Notes under the pieces: generated by a model
Databases searched by the model: none
Told to the model about the DNA's origin: nothing
What the model saw: the letters and a program-made list of their open reading frames with translations, nothing else
Source: Enterobacter asburiae
GTDB taxonomy: Bacteria > Pseudomonadota > Gammaproteobacteria > Enterobacterales > Enterobacteriaceae
Direction of reading: 5' to 3'
Assembly: GCF_008080435.1 (NCBI RefSeq)
Contig: NZ_VRKN01000001.1
Span: 372,001 to 436,000, forward strand
DNA length: 64,000 nucleotides
Shown: positions 7,786 through 16,773 of the stretch, one piece after another
Numbering within the stretch: the stretch's first letter is position 1
Layout: every line of letters begins with the position of its first letter
Position numbers and translations under genes: made by a program

Positions 7786-8796
7786 ATGGTTAAGGTCGGT
7801 ATTAACGGTTTCGGCCGTATCGGACGTAATTTCCTGCGCGCGGCGCTGGGTAACCCGGATCTGCAGATTGTGGCCATTAACGATCTGACAGACAGTAAAA
7901 CCCTCGCCCACCTGCTGAAACATGATTCCCTTCTGGGCAAGCTGCCCGCGCCCGTTGAAGCGGCAGACGGCGCGCTGCAGGTAGACGGACAGCGGATCGC
8001 CGTATTTAGCGAACGCGATCCGGCGAATATCCCATGGCGTGATGTCGGCGTTGACGTGGTGATTGAGGCCACCGGCTTCTTTACCGAGCGGGAAAAAGCG
8101 GCAGTGCATATCACCCACGGCGGCGCTAAGCGCGTCATCATTTCCGCCCCCGGGAAGAACGACGACCTGACGATTGTGATGGGGGTTAATCATGAGCAGT
8201 ACGATCCCGCCCGACACACGGTGGTGAGTAACGGGAGTTGCACCACGAACGGTCTGGCACCGGCCGCTCAGGTGCTGCATCAGCAGTTCGGGATTGAGCA
8301 TGGCCTGATGAATACCACGCATGCCTACACCAACAGCCAGGCGCTGCACGACCAGCCGGAGAAAGATCTACGCGGCGCACGCGCGGCGGCGCTGTCGATA
8401 GTGCCTTACTCCAGCGGCGCGGCGAAAGCGCTGGGGAAAGTGATCCCCTCCCTTGACGGCAAACTGACCGGGTACTCCCTGCGCGTGCCGGTGCCGGTGG
8501 TGTCGATTGTAGATTTGACGGTAACGCTGAGCCGGAACGTGACCGCCGACGAGGTGAATGACGCGTTCCGCAATGCTGCCACCAGCGGGCCCCTGAAAGG
8601 CGTTCTGGGCTATAGCGATGAACCGCTGGTCTCCAGCGATTACCAGGGCGACCCACGCTCCTCGATTATCGACGGGCTTTCCACGCTGGTGATTGGCGGG
8701 AACATGGTGAAGATCCTGGCGTGGTACGACAACGAGTGGGGATTCTCAAACCGCCTGGTGGATTTGGCGGTGCTGATGGATAAGAAAGGGCTGTAA
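7786..8796 (+). CDS. Glyceraldehyde-3-phosphate dehydrogenase paralog (type I)
   Basis: 336 residues. NAD-binding motif GINGFGRIGRN at 5-15 and Asp33 in AINDLTD suggest NAD preference. Catalytic Cys152 in SNGSCTTNGLAP and His179 are present. The second cysteine found four residues after the catalytic one in most GapA enzymes is Gly156 here. The C-terminus has the usual WYDNEWGFSNRLVDL. The start is set by AAGGAG seven bases upstream. This is not the main gapA (wrong neighbours, divergent sequence); it is a second, stand-alone copy behind the DJ-1/AraC regulator, possibly for an alternative substrate or a stress condition. Confidence 0.9.
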   Translation: MVKVGINGFGRIGRNFLRAALGNPDLQIVAINDLTDSKTLAHLLKHDSLLGKLPAPVEAADGALQVDGQRIAVFSERDPANIPWRDVGVDVVIEATGFFTEREKAAVHITHGGAKRVIISAPGKNDDLTIVMGVNHEQYDPARHTVVSNGSCTTNGLAPAAQVLHQQFGIEHGLMNTTHAYTNSQALHDQPEKDLRGARAAALSIVPYSSGAAKALGKVIPSLDGKLTGYSLRVPVPVVSIVDLTVTLSRNVTADEVNDAFRNAATSGPLKGVLGYSDEPLVSSDYQGDPRSSIIDGLSTLVIGGNMVKILAWYDNEWGFSNRLVDLAVLMDKKGL

Positions 8797-8809
8797 GCCA
8801 TACCTTGAT

Positions 8810-8840
8810 GCCGGGTGGCGCTTGCGCTTACCCGGCCTAC
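8810..8840. repeat. REP-like palindromic element
   Basis: GCCGGGTGGCGC...GCGCTTACCCGGC followed by CTAC. The same unit recurs at 14583, 21560, 25894 and 32724. Single copy here, downstream of the GAPDH gene. Confidence 0.8.
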
Positions 8841-9073
8841 ACTTTATATCATCATTAAGTAATATCCCCCCCTCGCAGAATATATAATTCAAGATAATCT
8901 TACGCTTATTCAATACTTTCCAATTCATCGTATCAATTATAAAAAAGCATCGATTAACTTAGATAATAGGATAGTGGTTATTCTTTATTTTACTTATAAA
9001 AGTGCGAGTGCGATCACTTTCTTTAGACGATAACGTAGACCATGATAAACCCTGTAAACAACAGGGACTTATT

Positions 9074-9778
9074 ATGTATTACAGCAAGGAAATTATAGAA
9101 AGAATTGGATCCGATAAAAATCTCGCAGTAAGGCTCGATCGTGCCGTCGCGGGGGTGAAGGATGGTGTCATAGAATATTTAAACAATCTTGGTGATGCTA
9201 CCACGCGATTGCTTTATTATACGTCTTGCTTTACAGACAATTATCAGGATGTCTGTACAAAATTGGGTTCGGAAGATTTGAGGTTCTTAGCAGGAGTCGC
9301 CGAACTTGTTAAGCATAGAGATGTAATTTCTAGAATGGTAAGGATTTATATTGAAACGATGCTTCAGAACAAATCCATTATTCAAAGAAAAAACATTCTC
9401 GAAAAAACAATACCATTTACAACAAACTATTCAGTAAAGCAAGTATCTAAGAATGGTTTGATTTATGCCGTCACGTCATACATCTGTTATGGTAATAACA
9501 TGAACGCGGCCGTAAAAAGTGCATTTATGAAAAAGGTTGGTTTGAGCACAGGAGGTGTAATTACCGTATTAAACCTTTACGCTATAGTTCAGCATGCGGC
9601 AGACAGCGCAAATACACTTAAAAAATTTCAACCGTTATTTTACCATGCGCTGTATGTTGAAAAGCTGGAAATGATGTATTTCCTTATTGAACCGGTGATA
9701 ATGAAAGCCGGGTATCTTAACTTAAACACTGCATCCGATAGCGAAATTGCTGATGCGCTGAATAGAATGATGCGATAA
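9074..9778 (+). CDS. Putative Hcp-linked T6SS effector, possibly membrane pore-forming
   Basis: 234 residues, no signal peptide, no enzyme motif recognised. It is largely helical, with two Gly/aromatic-rich hydrophobic stretches (about 127-140, GLIYAVTSYICYG; about 155-175, VGLSTGGVITVLNLYAIVQ) that could insert into a membrane. ATG 9074 is used because family-like sequence starts there; an upstream in-frame start at 9002 lacks support. Its stop overlaps the next start (TAATG), and that gene is followed directly by an Hcp gene. Effector, immunity, Hcp is a known order for cargo delivered inside the Hcp tube. The size and hydrophobic character recall Serratia Ssp6 (a cation-selective pore effector); this is inference from memory, with no alignment. 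Codon use is AT-rich compared with neighbours, suggesting transfer. Confidence 0.5.
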   Translation: MYYSKEIIERIGSDKNLAVRLDRAVAGVKDGVIEYLNNLGDATTRLLYYTSCFTDNYQDVCTKLGSEDLRFLAGVAELVKHRDVISRMVRIYIETMLQNKSIIQRKNILEKTIPFTTNYSVKQVSKNGLIYAVTSYICYGNNMNAAVKSAFMKKVGLSTGGVITVLNLYAIVQHAADSANTLKKFQPLFYHALYVEKLEMMYFLIEPVIMKAGYLNLNTASDSEIADALNRMMR

Positions 9779-9999
9779 TGTGGCCATCAATAAAAGCATT
9801 TTTGATACAATTTTTAAAAAGTTCCTTACAAGACATTATGGATGATTTTTTTTGGTATGGCACTGGAATATTCGCCATCATTCTTGGTGCCGTCGTAGTG
9901 AGTTTTATAGAAAACGAAAAAATTGCACTACGAATCGTTGGGATTATTGTATTAGTTGTGTACTTCATTGCATTTCGTTACAAAACAAAGGATGAATAA
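9778..9999 (+). CDS. Small two-helix membrane protein, candidate immunity protein
   Basis: 73 residues with two predicted membrane helices (about 28-45, GTGIFAIILGAVVVSFI; about 50-67, ALRIVGIIVLVVYFIAF) and a charged tail RYKTKDE. The start codon shares one base with the preceding stop (TAATG), and its own stop is directly followed by the Hcp start (TAAATG), so all three genes are translationally coupled. A small inner-membrane protein paired with a hydrophobic putative toxin is what an immunity protein against a pore former should look like. No homologue is recognised with certainty. Confidence 0.5.
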   Translation: MWPSIKAFLIQFLKSSLQDIMDDFFWYGTGIFAIILGAVVVSFIENEKIALRIVGIIVLVVYFIAFRYKTKDE

Positions 10000-10479
10000 A
10001 TGTCTACACCAGCCCATATATGGTTTACTGATGAAAATAACGCGCCTGTTTTAGGCGAGTGTTTAATGCCTACAAGATTGGGCTCTACCGAACTAAAATC
10101 GTTTAACCACTCTGTCTGGATCCCCACCTGTTCCAACACGGGAAAACTTACGGGAACACGCCTTCATGTTCCAATTACCTTTGAAAAAGAAATAGACCGC
10201 ATCACACCCTATTTATTTCGTGCTGTATGTACAGGCAAAACCTTCAAATCAGCATTGATTAAAATGTATAAATTTGATGACGCCGGTATTGAGCGTGAAT
10301 ACTTCAACATCATACTGGAAAACGTAAAGATAACAAGGATCTCGCCAGTATTGCACCCGCTCGGTATCGCAAGTGCGCATATGGAAGAAGTCGAACTCCG
10401 CTATGAATCGATCGAATGGAAATATTGCGACGGGAACATCATGTTTAAAGACACATGGAATGAAAGAGCGGTAGCTTAG
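10000..10479 (+). CDS. hcp: Hcp-family T6SS tube protein (orphan copy)
   Basis: 159 residues matching the Hcp family throughout: N-terminal MSTPAHIWFTDENNAPVLGE, central LTGTRLHVPITFEKEIDR and TPYLFRAVCTGK, then EYFNIILENVKITRISP and the C-terminal MEEVELRYESIEWKYCDGN ending in FKDTWNERAVA. Hcp hexamers stack into the tube that the T6SS ejects, and small effectors can ride in the hexamer lumen. This resembles the Hcp type used as carrier or toxin-fused (Hcp-ET) in enterobacteria, but no C-terminal toxin extension is present. It starts right at the preceding stop. It is separated by about 9 kb from the T6SS edge at the window start. Confidence 0.88.
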   Translation: MSTPAHIWFTDENNAPVLGECLMPTRLGSTELKSFNHSVWIPTCSNTGKLTGTRLHVPITFEKEIDRITPYLFRAVCTGKTFKSALIKMYKFDDAGIEREYFNIILENVKITRISPVLHPLGIASAHMEEVELRYESIEWKYCDGNIMFKDTWNERAVA

Positions 10480-10500
10480 AACAATGGACACCCGTTAAGC

Positions 10501-10520
10501 CCCTCTCCCAAAGGAGAGGG
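10501..10520. repeat. Short inverted repeat downstream of hcp
   Basis: CCCTCTCCCAAAGGAGAGGG is a hairpin with an imperfect 8-base stem and no T-tract. It is a fragment of the repeat type seen at 29171-29203. It lies between convergent genes and may still act in 3-prime end formation. Confidence 0.5.
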
Positions 10521-10527
10521 AAAGCAC

Positions 10528-11715
10528 TCACTCTGCTTTAACTTTCACGCCCATAAACACAATCACCATCGCCATCACCAGCAGGAAACCGCTTCCCGCG
10601 AATACGCCGCTGGCACCGTTGAGGTCAAATACCGCCCCGCCCCCGGCCGCTCCGGCACTGATTGCCAGCTGAATTGAGGCCACCAGCAATCCTCCTGCAC
10701 TTTCGGCTTCATCCGGAACAGTGGTGGCAAGCCAGGTTGACCAGCCCACCGGAACCAGACCGAATGCAAAGCCCCACAGCGCGACCAGGAACCCGTCCAG
10801 CATAGCCAGATGACCAAACGCCACCATCGTGAGCGCGAGAACGCCCATCGCGAACGGCACCAGCGCCAGCGTCAGGCGCAGATTACGTGCCAGCAGATGC
10901 CCGGCAACGGAGGTGCCGACAAAGTTGGCCAGCCCAAAACCCAGCAGGATCAGCGAAATGGTCTCAACGCTCGCCTGCCCCACCGTTTCCAGGAACGGAC
11001 GCAGGTAGGTAAAGAAGGCGAAATGGCCGCTGAAGATCAGGATGGTCGCCAGCATGCCGCCGATCATCCCAGGACGACGCAGCACGCGGAACAGCGTACT
11101 CAGGCTACCGCTGCTCTCCGGCTTCATGGACGGCAGTACCCACAGCTGCCACAGCAGCGCCAGCATGCTCGGCAGGATGCAGAGAACAAAGACGTTGCGC
11201 CAGCCAATCAGGCTGCCCAGATAGCTGCCGAGCGGCGCCGCGACCACCGTGGCAATTGATACGCTGGAGAAGATCACCGCCAGCGCCTTCGGCACTTTAT
11301 CCGCCGGCACCAGACGCATCGCCGTGGCCGTCGACATCGCCCAGAATCCCCCGATGGCTACCCCCAGCAGCAGACGCCCCATCAGCAACACGTGCAGCGT
11401 CGGCGCAAAGGCTACCAGCAGACTGGAGATAATTTGCAGGACCGAGAAAAACATCAGCATCCAGCGGCGGTCGATACTTTTGGTGGCTGGGGTAATCAGC
11501 AGCCCGGTGACAAGTGCCACCAGCGCGGTGGCGGTGACGGCCTGTCCGGCCATTCCCTCACTTACGCCCAGGCTCGCGGCCATCGGCGTTAACAGACTGG
11601 CGGGCAGAAATTCTGCCGTAATCAAACCAAACACCCCCAGCCCCAGTGAATAGACGGCCCGCCAGGCGGGTTTTGCAGGCGCTACAGCCTCGCTCGCCGC
11701 GACACATGAATTCAT
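10528..11715 (-). CDS. NepI-like MFS exporter
   Basis: 395 residues, about 12 membrane helices, DHA1-type major facilitator. Blocks such as EFLPASLLTPMAASLGVSEG, GRLLLGVAIGGFWAMS, AMRLVPADKVPKAL and LVPVGWSTW closely resemble E. coli NepI (purine ribonucleoside efflux) as I remember it. ATG 11715 (MNSCVAASEA) has a purine-rich ribosome site GGGAGAA; the longer frame upstream lacks hydrophobic or conserved sequence. It is divergent from the AraC regulator at 11831, its likely controller. The substrate is inferred only; sugar or drug efflux is possible. Confidence 0.82.
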   Translation of the reverse strand: MNSCVAASEAVAPAKPAWRAVYSLGLGVFGLITAEFLPASLLTPMAASLGVSEGMAGQAVTATALVALVTGLLITPATKSIDRRWMLMFFSVLQIISSLLVAFAPTLHVLLMGRLLLGVAIGGFWAMSTATAMRLVPADKVPKALAVIFSSVSIATVVAAPLGSYLGSLIGWRNVFVLCILPSMLALLWQLWVLPSMKPESSGSLSTLFRVLRRPGMIGGMLATILIFSGHFAFFTYLRPFLETVGQASVETISLILLGFGLANFVGTSVAGHLLARNLRLTLALVPFAMGVLALTMVAFGHLAMLDGFLVALWGFAFGLVPVGWSTWLATTVPDEAESAGGLLVASIQLAISAGAAGGGAVFDLNGASGVFAGSGFLLVMAMVIVFMGVKVKAE

Positions 11716-11767
11716 CTGTTTTTCTCCCGTTATAAAAATGTGACAACTGTCGCAAAAGCATAGAAGG

Positions 11768-11796
11768 TTCACCCTGGACGATCTATGACATATAAT
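11768..11796 (+). promoter_or_regulatory. Candidate promoter of the AraC-type regulator
   Basis: TTCACC (11768-11773) and TATAAT (11791-11796) are spaced by 17 bases, giving a start of transcription about 25 bases before the ATG at 11831. Confidence 0.4.
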
Positions 11797-11830
11797 CTCC
11801 ACTTATTGATTATTCGTCCGGAGTTGCGCC

Positions 11831-12787
11831 ATGACCGTACAGTCACCCGATTTGATCAGCGAACTTTTACGCGGCATGCGCCTTTCAGGGGTGAAATACC
11901 GACGGATTGAAGCCAGCTCGCCGTTTGGCGTTGCGTTCCATCAGGCGCCCGGCAGGGCGCAGTTTCATTTTGTGAGCCACGGCAGCGCCCTGCTGCGAAT
12001 GGAAAGCGGTGCCACGTTCGAACTGAGTAGCGGGGACGCCCTGTTTATTCCGGGCGGTAATTCCCATGCCCTGCTCTCCGACGAGCGGGCAACCATTACG
12101 CCCATCAATGCCTTTCCCAGCGAGCCCATCTGCAGCTCGGTGTGTGCCATCACCTGCGAGCCCTGTCCGGAAAGCGAGAACACCATCATCTTTAGCGGGT
12201 GCATGGATTTTGAGCTTGGCGGGATGCAGCCGCTGATCAAGGCGATGCCGGAAGTGATGATGGTCAGCCGGTTGATGTCCACCTGGCCGGAGATCCACCC
12301 GCTGCTGGCGGCGATGGAGCGGGAATCGGTGGCGCGTCAGGCCGGGTACGCCGGGATCCTTGCGCGCCTGGCCGACGTGGTGGCGGCGTTAATCGTGCGC
12401 GGCTGGGTTGAAGGCGGCTGTGGTAAAGCCACCGGCTGGGTGCAGGTTCTGCGCGACCCGCGCCTGAGCCGGGCCATTTACGCCATGCACCAGCAGCCCG
12501 GCCTGAACTGGAGCGTGGCGGATCTGGCAAAAGAAGCGGGCACGTCCCGTTCCGTGTTCGCCGAACGGTTTCTGGCCGCGACGGGAACCACCCCGGCAAA
12601 ATATCTCAGCGAGCTGAGGATGCGGCTGGCCATCCAGTACATTCGCCACGAAAATCAACCGATTGAAACCGTCGCGCTGCGGCTGGGGTACGGCTCTCTG
12701 GCGGCATTTAGCCGGGCGTTTAAGCGCATTATTGGACATGCGCCGGGCACGCTGCGGGAAGCCAGCCAGACGCCGGAAGAGGTCTGA
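11831..12787 (+). CDS. AraC-family regulator with N-terminal cupin domain
   Basis: 318 residues. Residues about 1-190 form a cupin-type sensor (QFHFVSHGSALLRMESG, FELSSGDALFIPGGNSHAL) with a cluster of cysteines (CSSVCAITCEPC) that could bind metal or react with oxidants or electrophiles, as in RclR-like members. Residues about 205-310 hold the AraC DNA-binding domain (VADLAKEAGTSRSVFAERF, then ETVALRLGYGSLAAFSRAF). It is divergent from the NepI-like exporter and probably activates it. The ligand is unknown. Confidence 0.85.
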   Translation: MTVQSPDLISELLRGMRLSGVKYRRIEASSPFGVAFHQAPGRAQFHFVSHGSALLRMESGATFELSSGDALFIPGGNSHALLSDERATITPINAFPSEPICSSVCAITCEPCPESENTIIFSGCMDFELGGMQPLIKAMPEVMMVSRLMSTWPEIHPLLAAMERESVARQAGYAGILARLADVVAALIVRGWVEGGCGKATGWVQVLRDPRLSRAIYAMHQQPGLNWSVADLAKEAGTSRSVFAERFLAATGTTPAKYLSELRMRLAIQYIRHENQPIETVALRLGYGSLAAFSRAFKRIIGHAPGTLREASQTPEEV

Positions 12788-12889
12788 CTGGCCAGCAATA
12801 TTTAACGCGAAGCGGGCAATATTCGTCTAAGGTTTTCAGGTGATTGACGACAGCGGTCACGCTGTTTAGTGAAGACAGGAGACGAACTG

Positions 12890-14575
12890 ATGATAAGACC
12901 TCGTACACTACGCCCCGCGTTCTTGCCCCTTGCGTTAGGAGGCGCGCTGCTCGGCGTAACGACATTGGGTTATGCCAATGATAGCCCCGCAACCCAGACA
13001 ACTTCGCCCGATATTTTGCTGGGCCCGCTGTTTAATGATGTGCAAAGTGCCAAACTGTTTCCCGATCAGAAAACCTTCGCTGATGCCGTCCCCAAAAGCG
13101 ACCCGCTGATGATTCTGGCGGATTATCGGATGCAGCACACACAGTCCAGCTTTGACTTACGCCACTTTGTCGAGATGAACTTCACGCTCCCTGCGGAAGG
13201 GGAAAAATATGTTCCGCCTACCGGGCAAAGCTTACGTGAGCACATCGACGATCTCTGGCCCGTACTGACGCGCACCACGGATAAAGCCAGCAACAAATGG
13301 GATTCCCTTCTGCCGTTACCCAAACCTTACGTTGTGCCCGGCGGACGTTTTCGCGAGGTCTACTACTGGGACAGCTATTTCACCATGCTGGGCCTGGCAG
13401 AGAGCGATCACTGGGACAAAATCAGCGACATGGTGGATAACTTTGCGTATGAGATTGACACCTTCGGCCACATTCCCAACGGCAACCGCAGCTATTACCT
13501 GAGCCGATCCCAACCGCCGTTCTTCTCGCTGATGGTGGAACTGCTGGCAACGCACGACAGCGATGCGCTGAAGAAGTATCGTCCGCAGATGGAGAAAGAG
13601 TATGCCTACTGGATGGACGGCGTCGACGCCCTTCAGCCGGGGCAGGCTAACAAACGCGTGGTGAAACTGGATGACGGCGCTATCCTCAACCGCTACTGGG
13701 ACGACCGCGATACCCCACGCCCGGAGTCCTGGCTTGACGATGTGAATACCGCCAAAAGTAACCCTAACCGACCTGCGACCGAGATCTACCGCGATTTGCG
13801 TTCCGCTGCGGCCTCGGGCTGGGACTTTAGCTCCCGCTGGATGGACGACCCGCAAAAACTCGGCACCATCCGGACCACCAGCATTGTGCCCGTGGACCTG
13901 AACGCCCTGATGTTCAGGATGGAAAAACTGCTGGCGCGGGCAAGCCAGGAGAGTGGCGACGCCGCCAGCGCAAGCAAATACGAGGCGCTGGCAACGGCGC
14001 GTCAGAAAGCCATCGAGAGCCACCTGTGGAATGATAAAGAGGGCTGGTACGCGGATTACGATCTGAAGAGCAAGAAGGTACGCAATCAGCTCACGGCGGC
14101 AGCCCTGTTCCCGCTTTACGTGAAGGCGGCGGCGCAGGATCGGGCCGATAAAGTCGCCGCGGCAACCTCATCGCGCCTGTTGAAACCGGGCGGTCTTGCG
14201 ACCACCACCGTCAATAGCGGCCAGCAGTGGGATGCACCAAACGGCTGGGCCCCGTTGCAATGGGTGGCCGCAGAAGGGCTGCAGAATTACGGGCAAGAGA
14301 AGGTCTCGATGGATGTGACCTGGCGCTTCCTGAAGAACGTTCAGCATACTTACGATCGGGAAAAGAAACTGGTCGAAAAATATGACGTGTCGACAACCGG
14401 TACGGGCGGTGGCGGCGGCGAGTATCCGCTGCAGGACGGATTCGGCTGGAGTAACGGTGTGACGCTGAAAATGCTGGATCGGGTCTGTCCGAAAGCAAAA
14501 CCATGCGACAGCGTGCCGGAGAATCAGCCTGCAGCGAATGATGAGGCTGCGCCGGTGAAAGCTGCGGCGCAGTAA
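12890..14575 (+). CDS. treA: Periplasmic trehalase
   Basis: 561 residues (E. coli TreA 565). It hydrolyses trehalose to two glucose in the periplasm, used for growth on trehalose at high osmolarity. A Sec signal peptide ends near GYA-ND (about residue 30). Both trehalase signatures are present: [15 protein letters not shown] and [13 protein letters not shown], plus a Gly-rich loop [23 protein letters not shown] 12890 follows AGGAGA at good spacing; an upstream GTG at 12869 has none. The C-terminus has a short Ala/Pro-rich tail. Neighbours match E. coli on the ymgE side. Confidence 0.95.
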   Translation: MIRPRTLRPAFLPLALGGALLGVTTLGYANDSPATQTTSPDILLGPLFNDVQSAKLFPDQKTFADAVPKSDPLMILADYRMQHTQSSFDLRHFVEMNFTLPAEGEKYVPPTGQSLREHIDDLWPVLTRTTDKASNKWDSLLPLPKPYVVPGGRFREVYYWDSYFTMLGLAESDHWDKISDMVDNFAYEIDTFGHIPNGNRSYYLSRSQPPFFSLMVELLATHDSDALKKYRPQMEKEYAYWMDGVDALQPGQANKRVVKLDDGAILNRYWDDRDTPRPESWLDDVNTAKSNPNRPATEIYRDLRSAAASGWDFSSRWMDDPQKLGTIRTTSIVPVDLNALMFRMEKLLARASQESGDAASASKYEALATARQKAIESHLWNDKEGWYADYDLKSKKVRNQLTAAALFPLYVKAAAQDRADKVAAATSSRLLKPGGLATTTVNSGQQWDAPNGWAPLQWVAAEGLQNYGQEKVSMDVTWRFLKNVQHTYDREKKLVEKYDVSTTGTGGGGGEYPLQDGFGWSNGVTLKMLDRVCPKAKPCDSVPENQPAANDEAAPVKAAAQ

Positions 14576-14582
14576 GGGTATT

Positions 14583-14614
14583 GCCGGGTGGCGGCTACGC
14601 CTTACCCGGCCTAC
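14583..14614. repeat. REP-like palindromic element
   Basis: GCCGGGTGGCGG...CCTTACCCGGC then CTAC, single copy between convergent treA and the siderophore receptor gene. Confidence 0.8.
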
Positions 14615-14637
14615 ATTTTGAACTCACAGGAATTTAC

Positions 14638-16740
14638 TCAGAAACTGTAACTCGCCCCTAACTGATACGTCCTGTCACGCCCAATCCAGCAGTTGGTCGC
14701 GTCGTAGCAGGTCAGCGTCTCTTTATTGGTGATGTTCTGCGCGCTGGCTTTAAGCGTTAACCCTGCCAGCGAGGGCAGGATTTCGCCCATCCGGTAGGAA
14801 GCCGCCAGATCGTACTGGGTGGTGCCGCCCAGTTTTCCCATATCGTTTGCCGGAGAGATTTCCATCGGCCCGGTGTAGCGTGCGCCCGCCCCCAGCATCA
14901 GCCCTTTCAGCGGCGTGTTCTCAAAGGTGTAATCACCCCAGAGGTTGAAGGCATTCTCCGGGACCTGCGTTGGACGTTTACCTTTGTACTTGTCATCTTC
15001 CCGGTTGATCGCGTGGGTGTACGCATAGTTGGCAATCAGCGTCAGGTTATCAGTAGGGCGGCTGATGGCGGACAGCTCTGCGCCTTTAGATTCCACTTCC
15101 CCGGTCTGACGATAGTTCAGGAAGCCCGGATCGGAGGTGACGACATTTTTCTGACGGATGTTAAACACCGAGGCGGTAAAGGTGGTAGCGTAGTCGGCCA
15201 GCAGATATTTTACCCCGCCTTCAACCTGCTTGCTGGTGGTCGGCTTGACGTCTTTCGCCGTGAGCGTTCCCTGCGGTGACACCGGTGCAAAACCTTCTGA
15301 ATAGCTGATAAATGGCGAAATCCCGTTATCGAAGGCGTAAAGCGCACCCAGGCGTTTGGTGACGCGATCCTGCGATACCCAGGCTTTATCACCGTTTTGC
15401 AGGTAGTTGGTGGTGACGGAGCGGTAATCGTCGTAGCGCAGGCTGCCCAGCAGGTTGAGGCCGCCAAACTCTACCTGATCCTGCAGGTAGTAGCCGTTTT
15501 GCTGGTAGCTGAGACGGTTTTTCTGGGCGGTATACAGTCCCAGCGCGCTTTCCTGGATCTGCGAATAGTCAGGATGACGCATATCGATACCCGGCGTGGC
15601 CGACGCGTAGCGATAATGGAAATGGGAGTTCAGCTTCTGATAGTCAAACCCGGCCAGCAGATGGTGTTTCCAGTCACCCAGCGCAACGGTTTTGGTCACC
15701 TGGTTGTCGATGTTGAAACTCTTAAGGTCTTCATCGGTGGTATAAGCAAAGCGGTTGAGCTGATACACCTCGCTTCCCGTCCCTGTCGCGTAGACGCTGC
15801 GCTGGTGGGTATCGACGTCGAAATAGCGCGCTTTCTGATTAAAGCCCCAGCCGCTGTCAAATTCATGTTCAAAGCTGTAGCCCAGCATCCACTGACGCTG
15901 CTTAAACCCGCTCCATTCATCTCCGGCATAATCCCGGCGATCGGCATATTTCGAGCGCAGATAAGCGAGCGGCAGTGGGTCAGACGGCGTCAGGCTCGGG
16001 GTGTTTTGCGCCAGCGCGTCCAGGGTAAGGCGGGTTTTACTGTCGGGTTGCCAGGTGACGGACGGCGCAACCAGGTAGTTTTCATACCGGGTGGTGTGCG
16101 GCTGATCGTCGTTTTCCGTCGCTTTGCCCAGCAGACGGTAGTTCCAGTCGCTGTCAGCAATCTGCCCGGTTGAATCGAGATAGCCCTCTTTCAGATTACG
16201 GTTTCCGGTGTTAACGCCGATCTCGGTTCGGGCTTCTCGCTGCGGTTTTTTACTTTGAATATTCACCAGCCCGCCCGGCGAACCGCCGCCGTAGAGGACC
16301 GATGAGGGGCCTTTCAGGATATCCACGCTGTCAATCAGCAGCGGATCGATACGCGCTTTGGTATTGCCGGTGACGTTATAGGGCAGCTGCAGCCCGTTGT
16401 AGAACTCCTGGTCGACGGTAAAGCCACGAATTTTATATTCGCTCATGTAGGAGGTATTCCCCCGCACCTCGGTTGAGACGCCTGGGGCATAGCGCAGGAT
16501 TTCATTCACCGAATTCGCGTGACGCTTTTCAATTTCCGGCGCAGAAACGGTCGTAATGACCTGCGGCGTTTTACTTTCGGCAACGGCCGATTTCGTGGCG
16601 CTGTTCGTCCAGGCCGGCAGCGCGCTGCCCTGTTCTGAGCCCGTGACGACGATGGTGGATTCTTCGGCGAACGCCGGGACCTGCAATGCCAGCGTAACAG
16701 CGCCTGCCAGGGCGCAAAGCGTAAAACGTGAGGTATTCAT
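14638..16740 (-). CDS. TonB-dependent siderophore receptor (FhuA/FoxA type)
   Basis: 700 residues. Signal peptide about 1-25 (VPAFA-EE), TonB box STIVVTGS (about 28-35), plug domain with SVDILKGPSSVLYGGGSPGG, and a 22-strand barrel ending in aromatic F. The C-terminal pattern TLTCYDATNCWIGRDR resembles the last strands of FhuA and FoxA hydroxamate receptors. It should import a ferric hydroxamate such as ferrioxamine across the outer membrane using TonB. A good Fur box lies about 35-50 bases upstream. No siderophore synthesis or ABC genes are adjacent, so uptake of siderophores made by others is likely. The ligand remains a guess. Confidence 0.88.
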   Translation of the reverse strand: MNTSRFTLCALAGAVTLALQVPAFAEESTIVVTGSEQGSALPAWTNSATKSAVAESKTPQVITTVSAPEIEKRHANSVNEILRYAPGVSTEVRGNTSYMSEYKIRGFTVDQEFYNGLQLPYNVTGNTKARIDPLLIDSVDILKGPSSVLYGGGSPGGLVNIQSKKPQREARTEIGVNTGNRNLKEGYLDSTGQIADSDWNYRLLGKATENDDQPHTTRYENYLVAPSVTWQPDSKTRLTLDALAQNTPSLTPSDPLPLAYLRSKYADRRDYAGDEWSGFKQRQWMLGYSFEHEFDSGWGFNQKARYFDVDTHQRSVYATGTGSEVYQLNRFAYTTDEDLKSFNIDNQVTKTVALGDWKHHLLAGFDYQKLNSHFHYRYASATPGIDMRHPDYSQIQESALGLYTAQKNRLSYQQNGYYLQDQVEFGGLNLLGSLRYDDYRSVTTNYLQNGDKAWVSQDRVTKRLGALYAFDNGISPFISYSEGFAPVSPQGTLTAKDVKPTTSKQVEGGVKYLLADYATTFTASVFNIRQKNVVTSDPGFLNYRQTGEVESKGAELSAISRPTDNLTLIANYAYTHAINREDDKYKGKRPTQVPENAFNLWGDYTFENTPLKGLMLGAGARYTGPMEISPANDMGKLGGTTQYDLAASYRMGEILPSLAGLTLKASAQNITNKETLTCYDATNCWIGRDRTYQLGASYSF

Positions 16741-16773
16741 AATGTCGTCTTGTTGTTAGATGCAATACGGAAC

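Noticed and set aside
6697-8349. Long open frame of 550 codons on the minus strand
   Set aside because: It lies opposite the DJ-1/AraC regulator and the GAPDH gene, both with strong family matches; it shows no domain and is a typical GC-rich antisense frame.
8841-9073. Possible upstream extension of the putative effector from 9002
   Set aside because: The added residues are unlike the rest of the protein, and the later ATG at 9074 is a more natural start.
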